A stretch of 64,000 bases of DNA, taken from the NCBI RefSeq assembly GCF_030973515.1, contig NZ_JARGZA010000010.1, positions 62,001 through 126,000 on the forward strand, given 5' to 3'. The notes beneath the pieces are model-generated. The model was given only the letters and a program-made list of their open reading frames with translations. It did not search any database and had not been told where the DNA came from. Of the stretch, positions 27,283-36,136 are shown in pieces (the stretch's first letter is position 1; every line of letters starts with the position of its first letter). Source of the stretch: Jannaschia maritima (GTDB lineage Bacteria; Pseudomonadota; Alphaproteobacteria; Rhodobacterales; Rhodobacteraceae). The position numbers were made by a program, and so were the translations under genes.

Positions 27283-28437
27283 TCAGAAGTCGTGGGAGAG
27301 GGCCAGACCGGCGCGATAGCTGCGGGCTGCTTGGCCGAAGCCGCCGACGTCTATCGTTCCGGACAGCGCGGCCCGATCCCCGAAGGGGATGTCGAACCCC
27401 GCCTCCAACCGGCCGGACAGCCCGTCGATGCCGCCGCTGGGCAGGATCGTCGGCTTCTCGTCCACATAGGTGAAATGCGAGCCCAAATAGCCCGTACCCC
27501 GTCCGATCCGACCAGTGACCCTGAGGCCGACCTCCGCTGTCCAGAACGGTACCGACTGCCGTGGCACACCGGCCAGCAGACCCGAGCGTCCTTCCATGCC
27601 GAACCGTCCCACGGTGAGCGACGCCATCGGCGTAGCGACTAAACCGTTCGGCCGAACAAGGTCATAGGCTGCATTTAGTGAGACTGCCCAAAGGTCAACG
27701 TCCGCGGACGCACGCTGCGGTGCGTTCGGCAGCAGATCGGCATCGCCCCTGCCATAGAAGAGGCCGGTGTCGATTCTCAGCGAGCCGCGACGCAAGGTTA
27801 CACCGGGCTGGACGAAGGTAAGCCCACCGTCCAAGCTGGACCGAGATTGGCCGTCGGGCGAAACGTCCAGGTCGGCATATCCAAGTATCAGATCGAGCTC
27901 GAGGTCGGGGGTCGCATCGAAGGACAATTCGGTTCGGACGATACCAACCCGCGTTTCGAACGGATCGTCATCGAACAGCAAACCGTCGACGTCGAATCGG
28001 AACCGAAGGGGCGCTTCGCCGCGTCCTCGGGTCGAGGCCTGCACGCCGCCGCCATTTGGCACCGCTGGAGGCGCCACGGGACGGAACGCGAGCGCCGCGC
28101 CGACCCTTGCGACCATTTCCGTGTTCAACTGCAATTCGATTCGAGCGAGGATCTGCGCGAGTGACGGTCCTACCTGCGGTGGCACGACGATAGGTGGTGG
28201 CGCGATCACCGGAGGCACCACGTTCCCGGACGCCGAAACGCCCCCGACCATACCGACAACAGCCCCGACATGGTTACCCGCAACCGATCCACCGCCGCCG
28301 ATGGGGCTGCCCGACGCAGCCCCGGAAACTGCCCCCATCACGACGGCAGGATCGGGGTCGCTCGCGACCGGTTCGATGTTCCCCGACCAGGCGGGTGCGG
28401 AAAGGACGACGATGGCTGCGGCCAGGCGATAGGGCAT
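27283..28437 (-). CDS. Outer-membrane protein with autotransporter-like beta-barrel
   Basis: Encodes 384 residues with a signal peptide (MPYRLAAAIVVLSAPAWSGN). Then comes a low-complexity Gly/Ala/Pro/Val region (about 25-90) with no recognisable passenger domain, a short helix (LAQILARIELQLNTEMVARVGAAL), and from about 150 onward alternating strands typical of the autotransporter beta-domain, ending LALSHDF with terminal Phe. It is short for an autotransporter. The Pro-rich VIAPPPIVVPPQVGP may form the channel-spanning linker. The precise function is unknown. Confidence 0.7.
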   Translation of the reverse strand: MPYRLAAAIVVLSAPAWSGNIEPVASDPDPAVVMGAVSGAASGSPIGGGGSVAGNHVGAVVGMVGGVSASGNVVPPVIAPPPIVVPPQVGPSLAQILARIELQLNTEMVARVGAALAFRPVAPPAVPNGGGVQASTRGRGEAPLRFRFDVDGLLFDDDPFETRVGIVRTELSFDATPDLELDLILGYADLDVSPDGQSRSSLDGGLTFVQPGVTLRRGSLRIDTGLFYGRGDADLLPNAPQRASADVDLWAVSLNAAYDLVRPNGLVATPMASLTVGRFGMEGRSGLLAGVPRQSVPFWTAEVGLRVTGRIGRGTGYLGSHFTYVDEKPTILPSGGIDGLSGRLEAGFDIPFGDRAALSGTIDVGGFGQAARSYRAGLALSHDF

Positions 28438-28596
28438 GCCCCGTCATCTCGCGAACCATGCCGATCCGCAACGGTATGGCCGCGATTGGCATCACGGAAT
28501 CCGCTTTTGTGGCGAAAGAAGTTGGGACACCTTAAAGGATTGTTCTAACTTCATTCCTACAACCGCCAATAGACTGCCACCATTGGTTGCCGCACG

Positions 28597-29388
28597 ATGA
28601 AAATGACGGAAACGAATCGACACCTGGCCTGGGCCATCTCGGTACTGCAGCTCGTCGCGACGGGCGCCCTCGTCGTTGGGGCCGCCGTTCTGACTACCCT
28701 GACCGTCGGGGCTTTCCTGGGAATCGTTCCCTGGCTGGGATTGCAAGCGACGGTGGGCGACACCGTGCGCCCGGACGCCGGGCTTTGGCTACAGGTCTTC
28801 CTCACGATCCTGTTGCTGGCGCTCGTAGGATATCTGCCGGCCAATCGACGCGTGCGGAACCTGGAACTGACGCAGCGCAGCTTCCGCATTGGGATGGACG
28901 ACGTGGCACGCGCCTATCATCACGTCCACACTGCAGATCGTGCGGGCGTCTTCGGCCTCAGCCGTGAATTCGATGCGATGCGCGAGCGGCTGGAATGGAT
29001 GCGGGCCCATCCCGAACTGGCCACCCTCGAATCGGACGTCCTGGAGGTCGCGGCGCAGATGTCGGTCGAAGCCCGCGATCTGGCGGAGCATTACAGCGAC
29101 GAGAAGGTCGCCCGCGCCCGGCGGTTCCTGAAGCAGCGTCAATCCGAGGTCGAGGATTACCGCCAGCGAATCGAGATGGCGCAATCCAACGTCGCGGAGA
29201 TTCACCGATGGTCCCAGGCCGTGAAGGCGGAGGAGGGTCAGGCGGAACGCCAGCTCGCCCGCCTGCGTGCCGATTTGGCCGAAATCACGCGTACCCTGCC
29301 GGTGAACGAGCCCGACAAGCCACGCAAGCCCGTCCTGGCGACCGGACGCGTCGCCGATGCGGGGTTGTCCGGGATGCCGGCGGAATAG
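28597..29388 (+). CDS. Membrane-anchored coiled-coil protein upstream of radA
   Basis: The 263-residue protein has two N-terminal transmembrane helices (about 11-50 and 66-83). A cytoplasmic, strongly helical, charged region follows, likely coiled coil at about 155-230 (VEDYRQRIEMAQSNVAEIHRW...EEGQAERQLARLRADLAEI). It lies 49 bp before radA on the same strand. Proteins of this type next to radA in Rhodobacterales are sometimes labelled DNA repair protein because of the location; the sequence itself shows only membrane anchoring and oligomerisation. A possible promoter lies in the AT-rich part of the 159-bp upstream gap. Confidence 0.65.
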   Translation: MKMTETNRHLAWAISVLQLVATGALVVGAAVLTTLTVGAFLGIVPWLGLQATVGDTVRPDAGLWLQVFLTILLLALVGYLPANRRVRNLELTQRSFRIGMDDVARAYHHVHTADRAGVFGLSREFDAMRERLEWMRAHPELATLESDVLEVAAQMSVEARDLAEHYSDEKVARARRFLKQRQSEVEDYRQRIEMAQSNVAEIHRWSQAVKAEEGQAERQLARLRADLAEITRTLPVNEPDKPRKPVLATGRVADAGLSGMPAE

Positions 29389-29437
29389 CCGTACGCCGAC
29401 ACTGGCCTTCCCCGTCGATGGGGAATAAAACAGGAAC

Positions 29438-30805
29438 ATGGCCAAGCCGGTAACCCAGTTCGCGTGCACGTCCTGTGGCGCGGTCCACAAGAAGTGGTCC
29501 GGCCGTTGCGACGGTTGCGGCGCATGGAATACGATTCAGGAGGAAGTCCCGCTCTCGGCGGGTCCGTCGAAGCAGTCGCTGGGGGCCGCGAAGGGGCGCA
29601 AGGTCGCCCTGGTCGCCCTGGACGGACAGGAACCGCCGCCGCCCCGCACTCTTTCCGGTCTGGACGAATTGGACCGCGTGCTCGGTGGGGGGCTGGTTCC
29701 GGCCTCCGCCACCCTCGTCGGTGGCGACCCCGGCATCGGCAAGTCGACCCTGCTGCTTCAGGCCGCCGCCAGCTTCGCACGCGCGGGCAGGTCGGTCGTG
29801 TACGTTTCCGGCGAGGAGGCCACGGCTCAGGTGCGCATGCGGGCCCAACGGTTGAAGCTGTCCGATACCGCGGTCCGCCTGGCGGCGGAAACGAACCTGC
29901 GCGACGTGCTGACGACGCTGGAGGCGGAGAAGCCCGATCTGTGCATCGTCGACTCGATCCAGACGATGTGGGTCGACACCGTGGAGTCGGCCCCCGGCTC
30001 CGTGGCACAGGTCCGGGCCTGCGCCCACGAGCTGACGCGCTTCGCAAAGAAGGTCGGCACGTCCGTCATCCTGGTGGGCCACGTCACGAAGGAAGGGCAG
30101 ATCGCGGGTCCCCGCGTCGTCGAGCATATGGTCGACACGGTCCTCTATTTCGAAGGGGAACGCGGTCATCAGTTCCGCATCCTGCGCGCGGTCAAGAACC
30201 GCTTCGGTCCCGCCGACGAGATCGGCGTCTTCGAGATGACCGGCGCGGGCCTCGCGGAGGTCGCGAACCCGTCCGCTCTGTTCCTCGGGGACCGCGACTC
30301 CCCTGCCCCCGGATCTGTGGTGTTCGCCGGTCTGGAGGGGACCCGCCCCCTGCTGGTGGAGATCCAGGCCTTGGTCGCGCCATCGTCCCTGTCGCAACCG
30401 CGCCGCGCCGTGGTCGGCTGGGACGGCGCGCGCCTGTCGATGATCCTCGCCGTGCTGGAAGCGCGGACCGGCGTCGGGTTCGCTGGTCTGGACGTCTATC
30501 TCAATGTCGCCGGCGGCATCCGGGTAGGCGAACCCGCGGCCGATCTGGCGGTCGCCTGCGCGCTGATGTCGGCTCGGGAGGACGCGGTCCTGCCCGCACG
30601 CATGGTCGTATTTGGCGAGCTGTCGCTTTCGGGCGCGCTGCGCCCCGTCGCGCAAGCCGATTCGCGCTTGAAGGAGGCGGCCAAACTTGGTTTCACCGCC
30701 GCCATGGCGCCCAAGGGGTGCAAGCTCGGCGGCACCGCTGGGTTGGAACTGAAGCTGTTGCCCGACGTGGCCACCTTGGTGGGGGACGTCTTCGGCGCCG
30801 GCTGA
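29438..30805 (+). CDS. radA: DNA repair protein RadA (Sms)
   Basis: The 455-residue branch-migration ATPase acts in homologous recombination. Domains in order: a C4 zinc finger (Cys10, Cys13, Cys24, Cys27), a RecA-like core with Walker A GGDPGIGKST at residues 96-104, the RadA-specific KNRFGPADEIG motif (about 250), and a C-terminal Lon-protease-like domain from about 280 (VGWDGARLSMILAVLEARTG ... VFGELSLSGALRPV). The RBS AGGA is close upstream. It is followed by cvpA and purF, a conserved order in this group. Confidence 0.97.
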   Translation: MAKPVTQFACTSCGAVHKKWSGRCDGCGAWNTIQEEVPLSAGPSKQSLGAAKGRKVALVALDGQEPPPPRTLSGLDELDRVLGGGLVPASATLVGGDPGIGKSTLLLQAAASFARAGRSVVYVSGEEATAQVRMRAQRLKLSDTAVRLAAETNLRDVLTTLEAEKPDLCIVDSIQTMWVDTVESAPGSVAQVRACAHELTRFAKKVGTSVILVGHVTKEGQIAGPRVVEHMVDTVLYFEGERGHQFRILRAVKNRFGPADEIGVFEMTGAGLAEVANPSALFLGDRDSPAPGSVVFAGLEGTRPLLVEIQALVAPSSLSQPRRAVVGWDGARLSMILAVLEARTGVGFAGLDVYLNVAGGIRVGEPAADLAVACALMSAREDAVLPARMVVFGELSLSGALRPVAQADSRLKEAAKLGFTAAMAPKGCKLGGTAGLELKLLPDVATLVGDVFGAG

Positions 30806-30836
30806 TGGGGAAGGCGCGCGCCCGAAGGGACGGTTC

Positions 30837-31388
30837 ATGGAAGGTTTCACCATCGTCGATGGCGTGGTCGTCGCGATCGTCGTCGTTTCGGCGATCCTGG
30901 CCTATTCGCGTGGCATCGTGCGCGAACTCATGGCGATCCTCGGGTGGGTCGCGGCCGCCGCTCTGGGCTTCGCGTTCGCCGGGGCCGCCGAACCCCTGGT
31001 GCGCGAGCTTCCGTATGTCGGCGGGTATCTCGACAATTGCGAGCTCGCGACCATCGCCGCGTTCGCGCTCGTGTTCACGATCGGGTTGATCGTGATCTCG
31101 TTCTTTACGCCCCTTCTGTCGTCGGCGGTGCGCAACTCGGCTGCCGGGCCGATCGATCAGGGGCTGGGATTCCTGTTCGGTGTCCTGCGGGGCCTGCTGT
31201 TGGTGGCGGTCGCGTTCGTCGTCTACGATCGTGTCGTCGTCGGGGACGGCATCCCCGAAATCTCGGACAGTCGGTCGGCCCTGGTCTATCAGCGCGTGCA
31301 GGACGACGTCGAAGCGCAGATCCCGGAAGATGCGCCCGGTTGGATCCTCCAGCGCTACGAAGGACTGGTCGGTCGCTGCATCGAGTGA
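30837..31388 (+). CDS. cvpA: CvpA-family membrane protein
   Basis: The 183-residue protein has four hydrophobic segments (about 6-24, 29-50, 63-90, 103-130). The start GFTIVDGVVVAIVVVSAILAYSRGIVRE is the classic CvpA opening, with a Gly-rich helix junction following. CvpA is needed for colicin V production in E. coli and more generally for envelope homeostasis. It lies between radA and purF; cvpA-purF linkage is widespread. AAGGGACG supports the start. Confidence 0.93.
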   Translation: MEGFTIVDGVVVAIVVVSAILAYSRGIVRELMAILGWVAAAALGFAFAGAAEPLVRELPYVGGYLDNCELATIAAFALVFTIGLIVISFFTPLLSSAVRNSAAGPIDQGLGFLFGVLRGLLLVAVAFVVYDRVVVGDGIPEISDSRSALVYQRVQDDVEAQIPEDAPGWILQRYEGLVGRCIE

Positions 31389-31469
31389 TCGCATCGTGAC
31401 CGCAGGGGCGTGACTCCCGGGGTGCAGGTCCCTATGTGAGCGGCACGGAGCCATTCGGGGGCGGCGGCG

Positions 31470-32966
31470 ATGACGGTTGCGATGGACACGGCCGGCGAGC
31501 GTTGGCGCGCGACCCCCTTCGACCAGGACGAGGGCGACACCCTTCACGAGGAATGCGGCGTCTTCGGCACGGTCGGCATGGGGGAGGCCGCGCCCCTGGT
31601 CGCCTTGGGTCTGCACGCCCTCCAGCACAGGGGTCAGGAGGCCGGGGGCATCGTGGTCCATGACCCGGAGCGGGGCTTCAATAGCGCGCGCCGCTTCGGG
31701 TACGTGCGGGACACGTTCACGTCGGAGGACGTGATGGCTACCCTGCCGGGCCCCGTGGGCATCGGTCACGTCCGATACTCGACCACCGGATCGAAGGGGG
31801 CGACGGCCATCCGCGACGTGCAGCCGTTCTTCGGCGAGTTCGCGATGGGCGGCGCGGCCGTGGCGCACAACGGCAACATCACGAACGCGGAATCGCTGCG
31901 GCGCGATCTGATCGCACGCGGTTCGATCTTCCAATCGTCCAGCGATTCCGAATGCATCATCCACCTTATGGCGCGGTCCATGGCGACCACCATCCCGGAG
32001 CGGATGAAGGACGCGCTGCGCCGGGTGGAGGGCGCGTTCAGCATCGTCGCAATGACGCGCACGAAGCTGATCGGGGTCCGCGATCCCCTGGGCGTGCGCC
32101 CTCTGGTCCTGGGGCGCAGCGGCGATGGCCATGCCCTCGCCTCGGAGACGTGCGCCCTGGACATCATCGGCGCGGAGTTCCTGCGCGAGGTCGAACCGGG
32201 CGAGATGGTCGTGGCGAACCTGGACGGCACCGTGACGACTCACCGTCCCTTCGAAGCGCAGCGTCCCCGGTTCTGCATCTTCGAGCATGTCTACTTCAGC
32301 CGCCCGGATTCGACGCTCGGTGGGCGCTCCGTCTACGAGACGCGGGAGGCGATCGGGGTCGAGCTGGCGCGGGAGGCACCGGTGGACGCGGATCTCGTCT
32401 GCCCCGTCCCGGACAGCGGTACGCCGGCGGCCATCGGCTATGCACGCGCCAGCGGCATCCCCTATGGCATGGGGATCGTGCGCAACCAGTACGTCGGTCG
32501 CACCTTCATCGAACCGACGGAGCAGATCCGCAACATGGGCGTCCGGCTGAAGCTGAACGTGAACCGCGCGCTGATCCGCGGCAAGCGCGTGATCCTGGTG
32601 GACGACAGCGTCGTGCGGGGTACCACCAGCCGCAAGATCAAGGAGATGATCCTGGATGCCGGCGCGGCGGAGGTCCATTTCCGCATCGCGTCGCCGCCCA
32701 CCGCCTGGCCCTGCTTCTATGGCGTCGACACCCCCCAGCGCGAGAAGCTGCTCGCCGCGACCATGTCGGAGGAAGAGATGCGCGCGCATCTCGGCGTCGA
32801 TTCCCTCCGGTTCATCACACTCGACGGCCTCTATCGAGCCGTGGGCGAGGCGGGGGGCCGAAACGCCGCCGCGCCGCAATACTGCGACGCCTGCTTCAGC
32901 GGCGAGTACCCTGTCGAACCGGCGGACATGGTCAGCCGCGGATTCCGCCTGAAGGCTGCGGAATAG
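31470..32966 (+). CDS. purF: Amidophosphoribosyltransferase
   Basis: The 498-residue protein catalyses the first step of purine synthesis, PRPP plus glutamine to phosphoribosylamine. The nucleophile Cys29 lies in EECGVFG, so a short propeptide would be removed. The Ntn glutaminase half has GHVRYSTTGSKG and AHNGNITN; the PRTase half has VILVDDSVVRGTTS and PPTAWPCFYGVDTP. The C-terminal CDACFSGEYP fits the iron-sulfur-type or B. subtilis-type enzyme; C-rich positions such as YCDACF are present. It starts 81 bp after cvpA. Confidence 0.96.
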   Translation: MTVAMDTAGERWRATPFDQDEGDTLHEECGVFGTVGMGEAAPLVALGLHALQHRGQEAGGIVVHDPERGFNSARRFGYVRDTFTSEDVMATLPGPVGIGHVRYSTTGSKGATAIRDVQPFFGEFAMGGAAVAHNGNITNAESLRRDLIARGSIFQSSSDSECIIHLMARSMATTIPERMKDALRRVEGAFSIVAMTRTKLIGVRDPLGVRPLVLGRSGDGHALASETCALDIIGAEFLREVEPGEMVVANLDGTVTTHRPFEAQRPRFCIFEHVYFSRPDSTLGGRSVYETREAIGVELAREAPVDADLVCPVPDSGTPAAIGYARASGIPYGMGIVRNQYVGRTFIEPTEQIRNMGVRLKLNVNRALIRGKRVILVDDSVVRGTTSRKIKEMILDAGAAEVHFRIASPPTAWPCFYGVDTPQREKLLAATMSEEEMRAHLGVDSLRFITLDGLYRAVGEAGGRNAAAPQYCDACFSGEYPVEPADMVSRGFRLKAAE

Positions 32967-33078
32967 CGGCAACACCAAGCCCGCGATGGGAACGGGCGGT
33001 CACAATCCCGCCCCATTGCCGTCCTAGCCGTCGCGGCAACGGCCCCCGCCAGAGGGGTCATTCGAGCAGGCGACAGAC

Positions 33079-34458
33079 ATGATTCACGATATGGCGGGGC
33101 GTGGCCCCCGTGATGGCGCACGTTCGCGTGGCGGTCGTGCCGTCCGGCGCGCGATGGCGGTCTGCGCGATGGCGCTGTCGTCCTGCGTGCCCGTGGCGCA
33201 GGGCGTCGCCGTCCCAGACGCGGCAGCCTTGCCCCCGGTCAAGCGGTTCACCGGCGCGCCGGCAGCGACGCCGCGGCATTCCCGGGCGGAGCTGGCGCGC
33301 GACTTCCTCGATCTCACGTTCGCGCTGGAGAACGGTCAGGACCTCCCAATCCTTACCCGGTTCGAAGGACCCGTCACCATCGCCGTCGAGCGGGTCGGCT
33401 CCACGCCCCTGCCGCCGACGCTGATGCCCGATCTGACGGAACTGATCGCACGCCTCCGGGCGGAGGCCGGGATCGACATCGGCCAGGCTCGTCCTGGCGA
33501 GGCGGCATCGATTACGGTGTCCGTCCTCCCGCTGCGGGAGTTGCAGCGCGTCGTGCCGGGCGCCGCCTGCTTCGTCGTCCCCCGGGTCGCCGGCTGGGCG
33601 GCGTTCCGACGGGCAGGACGGGATCGGCTGGACTGGACGACCCTGACCGAACGCAGGCGCGCCACGGTCGTCCTGCCGTCCGATGTCCCGCCGCAGGAGA
33701 TCCGCGATTGCCTGCACGAGGAGGTGGCCCAGGCCCTGGGCCCCTTGGGGGATCTGTTCCGCGTGCCGCATTCGATCTTCAACGACGACAACATGCACGT
33801 CGTCCTGACCGACCGCGACATGGCGCTGCTGCGAGCGGCCTATGACCCTCGGCTGCGATCCGGCATGACGCGAGCGCAGGTCACGGCGTCGATGCCGACC
33901 CTGCTGGACCGGCCCGCCATGCCACGACCCGATGCCGGAGGGTGGGCGCAGGCCGTCCGACAGGCGATGGACCCGGCCCGATCGGATCGTGCCCGGACGG
34001 CGGCCGCGAAGGACGCGGTCCGTCGCGCCGCGTCCACCCCCGACGAACGGCTCGCGCTGTCGTATCTGGTCCTGGGACGGGCCGCCCTGACGCGGGAGCC
34101 GGGCACGGCCCTCGATGCGTTCATGGAGGCCGCCGCGCGGTACCGCCGTCTCGCCGGACGGGGGATCCACGACGCCCAGATCGCGACGCAGCTTGCCGCC
34201 TTCGCGCTGTCGAGCGGTGACCCCGATGCTGCCTTGCGCACGACGGACGGGGCGATCCCCGCGGCGGACGGGGCGCAGAACGCGGGCGTGCTTGCCACGT
34301 TGCTCCTGCTTCGGGCCGAGGCGCTGGACCTGAAGGGACAGTCCCCAATGGCGGCACGGGTCCGACGCGAGGGGCTGGCCTGGGGCCGCTATGCCTGGGG
34401 GGACGGCGGGGTCGGGGCCCGTGCGGCGGAGGTTGCGGCGTTGGCGCCCGGCGCGTAA
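33079..34458 (+). CDS. DUF2927-like lipoprotein
   Basis: The protein has up to 459 residues. An N-terminal twin-Arg-like basic stretch (RGGRAVRRAMAVCAMALSSC) ends in LSSC, a lipobox, so the mature form is probably a lipoprotein starting at that Cys. Residues about 60-260 match the DUF2927 pattern (ARDFLDLTFALENG, LTRFEGPVTIAVE, VVPGAACFVVP, CLHEEVAQALGP, HSIFNDDN). The rest is helical, with repeat-like helices suggesting a TPR-type region. The start is uncertain: the ATG at 33079 has a weak RBS and a later in-frame Met just before the lipobox would give too short a signal. The function is unknown. Confidence 0.72.
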   Translation: MIHDMAGRGPRDGARSRGGRAVRRAMAVCAMALSSCVPVAQGVAVPDAAALPPVKRFTGAPAATPRHSRAELARDFLDLTFALENGQDLPILTRFEGPVTIAVERVGSTPLPPTLMPDLTELIARLRAEAGIDIGQARPGEAASITVSVLPLRELQRVVPGAACFVVPRVAGWAAFRRAGRDRLDWTTLTERRRATVVLPSDVPPQEIRDCLHEEVAQALGPLGDLFRVPHSIFNDDNMHVVLTDRDMALLRAAYDPRLRSGMTRAQVTASMPTLLDRPAMPRPDAGGWAQAVRQAMDPARSDRARTAAAKDAVRRAASTPDERLALSYLVLGRAALTREPGTALDAFMEAAARYRRLAGRGIHDAQIATQLAAFALSSGDPDAALRTTDGAIPAADGAQNAGVLATLLLLRAEALDLKGQSPMAARVRREGLAWGRYAWGDGGVGARAAEVAALAPGA

Positions 34459-34467
34459 GGGGCGGCC

Positions 34468-34629
34468 ATGCTACCGATCCTGACCGCCATCGTGGGTGCC
34501 GTGCTGGGCGGCCTGGTCGCCCGGCGTCGCAAGGGCAACGGCTTCGACATCGCGCAATGGGCCGCCGTCTGGGGAATCATCGGCGGCCTGCTTGGCGTCG
34601 TGGCGATCATCGTCCTGACCCGCTTCTGA
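34468..34629 (+). CDS. Small two-helix membrane protein (53 aa)
   Basis: The reading frame starts at ATG 34468, 9 bp after the DUF2927 gene, and ends 5 bp before the VWA gene. It encodes MLPILTAIVGAVLGGLVARR, a basic loop (RKGNG) and a second helix (WAAVWGIIGGLLGVVAIIVLTRF). The upstream AAGGGGCGG is a reasonable RBS, and the spacing fits an operon with both neighbours. Two glycine-zipper-like helices in a short hairpin suggest a small membrane protein. No family known to me. Confidence 0.65.
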   Translation: MLPILTAIVGAVLGGLVARRRKGNGFDIAQWAAVWGIIGGLLGVVAIIVLTRF

Positions 34630-34634
34630 CCGCG

Positions 34635-35819
34635 ATGCTGCTGGGGTTCTTCCAGGCCCTGCGCGACCACGGCGTGCCGGTCTCCGTGCGCGAACACCTG
34701 ACCCTGTTGGACGCGCTGTTCCGGGACGTGGTCTTCGCCGACCTCGACGACTTCTATCACCTCGCCCGTGCCACGATGGTGAAGGACGAGCGCCTGATCG
34801 ACCGGTTCGACCGGGCGTTCGCCGCCGCGTTCGCGGGTCTGGCCACGGCGAACGCCGCGGACGTGCTGCGCGCGATGGACCTGCCGGACGACTGGCTGCG
34901 GCGGGAAGCCGAGACGCACCTGACGCCGCAGGAGATGGCCGCCGTGGAGGCCGCGGGCGGCTTCGACGCGTTGATGGAACGTCTGCGCGACCGCCTGGCG
35001 GAACAGGACGGTCGCCACCAGGGCGGGACGAAATGGATCGGAACGGCCGGGACCTCGCCGTTCGGGGCCTATGGCTACAACCCCGAAGGGGTGCGGATCG
35101 GTCAGGACGACAGCCGGCACCGGCGTGCTGTGAAGGTCTGGGACCGGCGGGAGTTCCGGGACTTCGACGACGCGCGGTCGCTGGATCTGCGGAACCTGAA
35201 GGTCGTGCTGCGCCGTCTGCGGGCCTGGGCGCGCGAGGGTGCGGCGGAGGAGCTGGATCTGGACGGGACGATCCGTTCCACGGCCGCGCATGGCCATCTG
35301 GACGTGCGGACGAGGCCGGAGCGGCGCAATGCGGTGAAGGTGCTGTTGTTCCTGGATGTCGGCGGTTCGATGGACGACCATGTCCGCGCGGTGGAGGATC
35401 TGTTCAGCGCGGCGCGGTCCGAGTTCCGGACGTTGGAGCATTTCTACTTCCACAACTGCATCTACGACGGGGTGTGGCGCGACAACCGGCGGCGCTGGGA
35501 TGCGGTCACGATGACGCGGGACCTGCTGAACACCTATGGGTCCGACTATCGCTGCATCGTCGTCGGCGACGCGTCGATGTCCCCCTACGAGATCGAGCAT
35601 CCGGGTGGGGCGAACGAGTTCTGGAACGCGGAGACGGGGCGCGCCTGGCTGACGCGGCTGCGGGACCAGTGGCCCCGGAACCTGTGGATCAATCCGGTGC
35701 CGCGTCGTGCGTGGGGATACACCCAGTCGATCGGGATCCTGCGGGGTATCTTCGACGACCGGATGGTCGAGATGACACCCGAAGGGCTGACGCAGGGCAT
35801 GCGGCTTCTGACGCGCTGA
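34635..35819 (+). CDS. CoxE-like VWA-domain protein
   Basis: The 394-residue protein has an N-terminal helical region (LLGFFQALRDHGVPVSVREHLTLLDAL) followed by the CoxE-like VWA domain, with the MIDAS motif DVGGSMDD (DxGxS-type) near residue 240, a Thr/Asp in the late metal sites, and VVGDASMSPYEI. These proteins usually work with a MoxR-type AAA ATPase in cofactor or complex maturation; no such ATPase is in the window. It ends PEGLTQGMRLLTR. It is the last gene of the plus-strand run that follows purF. Confidence 0.87.
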   Translation: MLLGFFQALRDHGVPVSVREHLTLLDALFRDVVFADLDDFYHLARATMVKDERLIDRFDRAFAAAFAGLATANAADVLRAMDLPDDWLRREAETHLTPQEMAAVEAAGGFDALMERLRDRLAEQDGRHQGGTKWIGTAGTSPFGAYGYNPEGVRIGQDDSRHRRAVKVWDRREFRDFDDARSLDLRNLKVVLRRLRAWAREGAAEELDLDGTIRSTAAHGHLDVRTRPERRNAVKVLLFLDVGGSMDDHVRAVEDLFSAARSEFRTLEHFYFHNCIYDGVWRDNRRRWDAVTMTRDLLNTYGSDYRCIVVGDASMSPYEIEHPGGANEFWNAETGRAWLTRLRDQWPRNLWINPVPRRAWGYTQSIGILRGIFDDRMVEMTPEGLTQGMRLLTR

Positions 35820-36136
35820 GGCGAGCCTGCGCTGGGGGGTGGAGTTCGACAGGCTGTTTGCCGCGCTGCAGCGAATGGTCTTCGGTTCGAAAGACGGCGG
35901 AGACCCTCCCGTGCCATCAGTCTGTGCGTGAGCACGGGCCGATGCAAGCGCGGCAATTCCCAGTGGAACAACGGGTTCGAGCGTGGGTCCGGGGATCGGC
36001 CGCGGGCTGAAATGCGTCGGTCCCGTGGCGGGGCGCGTGTCTGCGATGCGTCTGCTTCCCGTCTGCCCCGTGTCGGACAGATCCGCGATTCGGGCATGGG
36101 GGCCGTCCGAACGATCCGGAGGACGTCCGCCCGGGC
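35820..36136. other. Convergent intergenic region with phased repeats
   Basis: The 317 bp between two convergent genes hold no credible gene. The right half contains the 11-bp-phased GTCTGC repeat described separately (36037-36080). Short frames across it lack RBS and conserved features. No terminator with a T tract is visible. Confidence 0.6.
36037..36080. repeat. 11-bp phased GTCTGC repeat, three copies plus a degenerate fourth
   Basis: Units GTGTCTGCGAT (36037-36047), GCGTCTGCTTC (36048-36058) and CCGTCTGCCCC (36059-36069) carry the GTCTGC core at exactly 11-bp intervals, followed by GTGTCGGACAG (36070-36080), in which the core is degraded. It lies 57-100 bp beyond the stop of the minus-strand DUF502 gene. 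The same core at the same period occurs at 48927-48981. Confidence 0.85.

Noticed and set aside
30693-32978. A 761-codon minus-strand frame opposite cvpA and purF
   Set aside because: The plus-strand genes have intact conserved motifs; the antisense frame has none.
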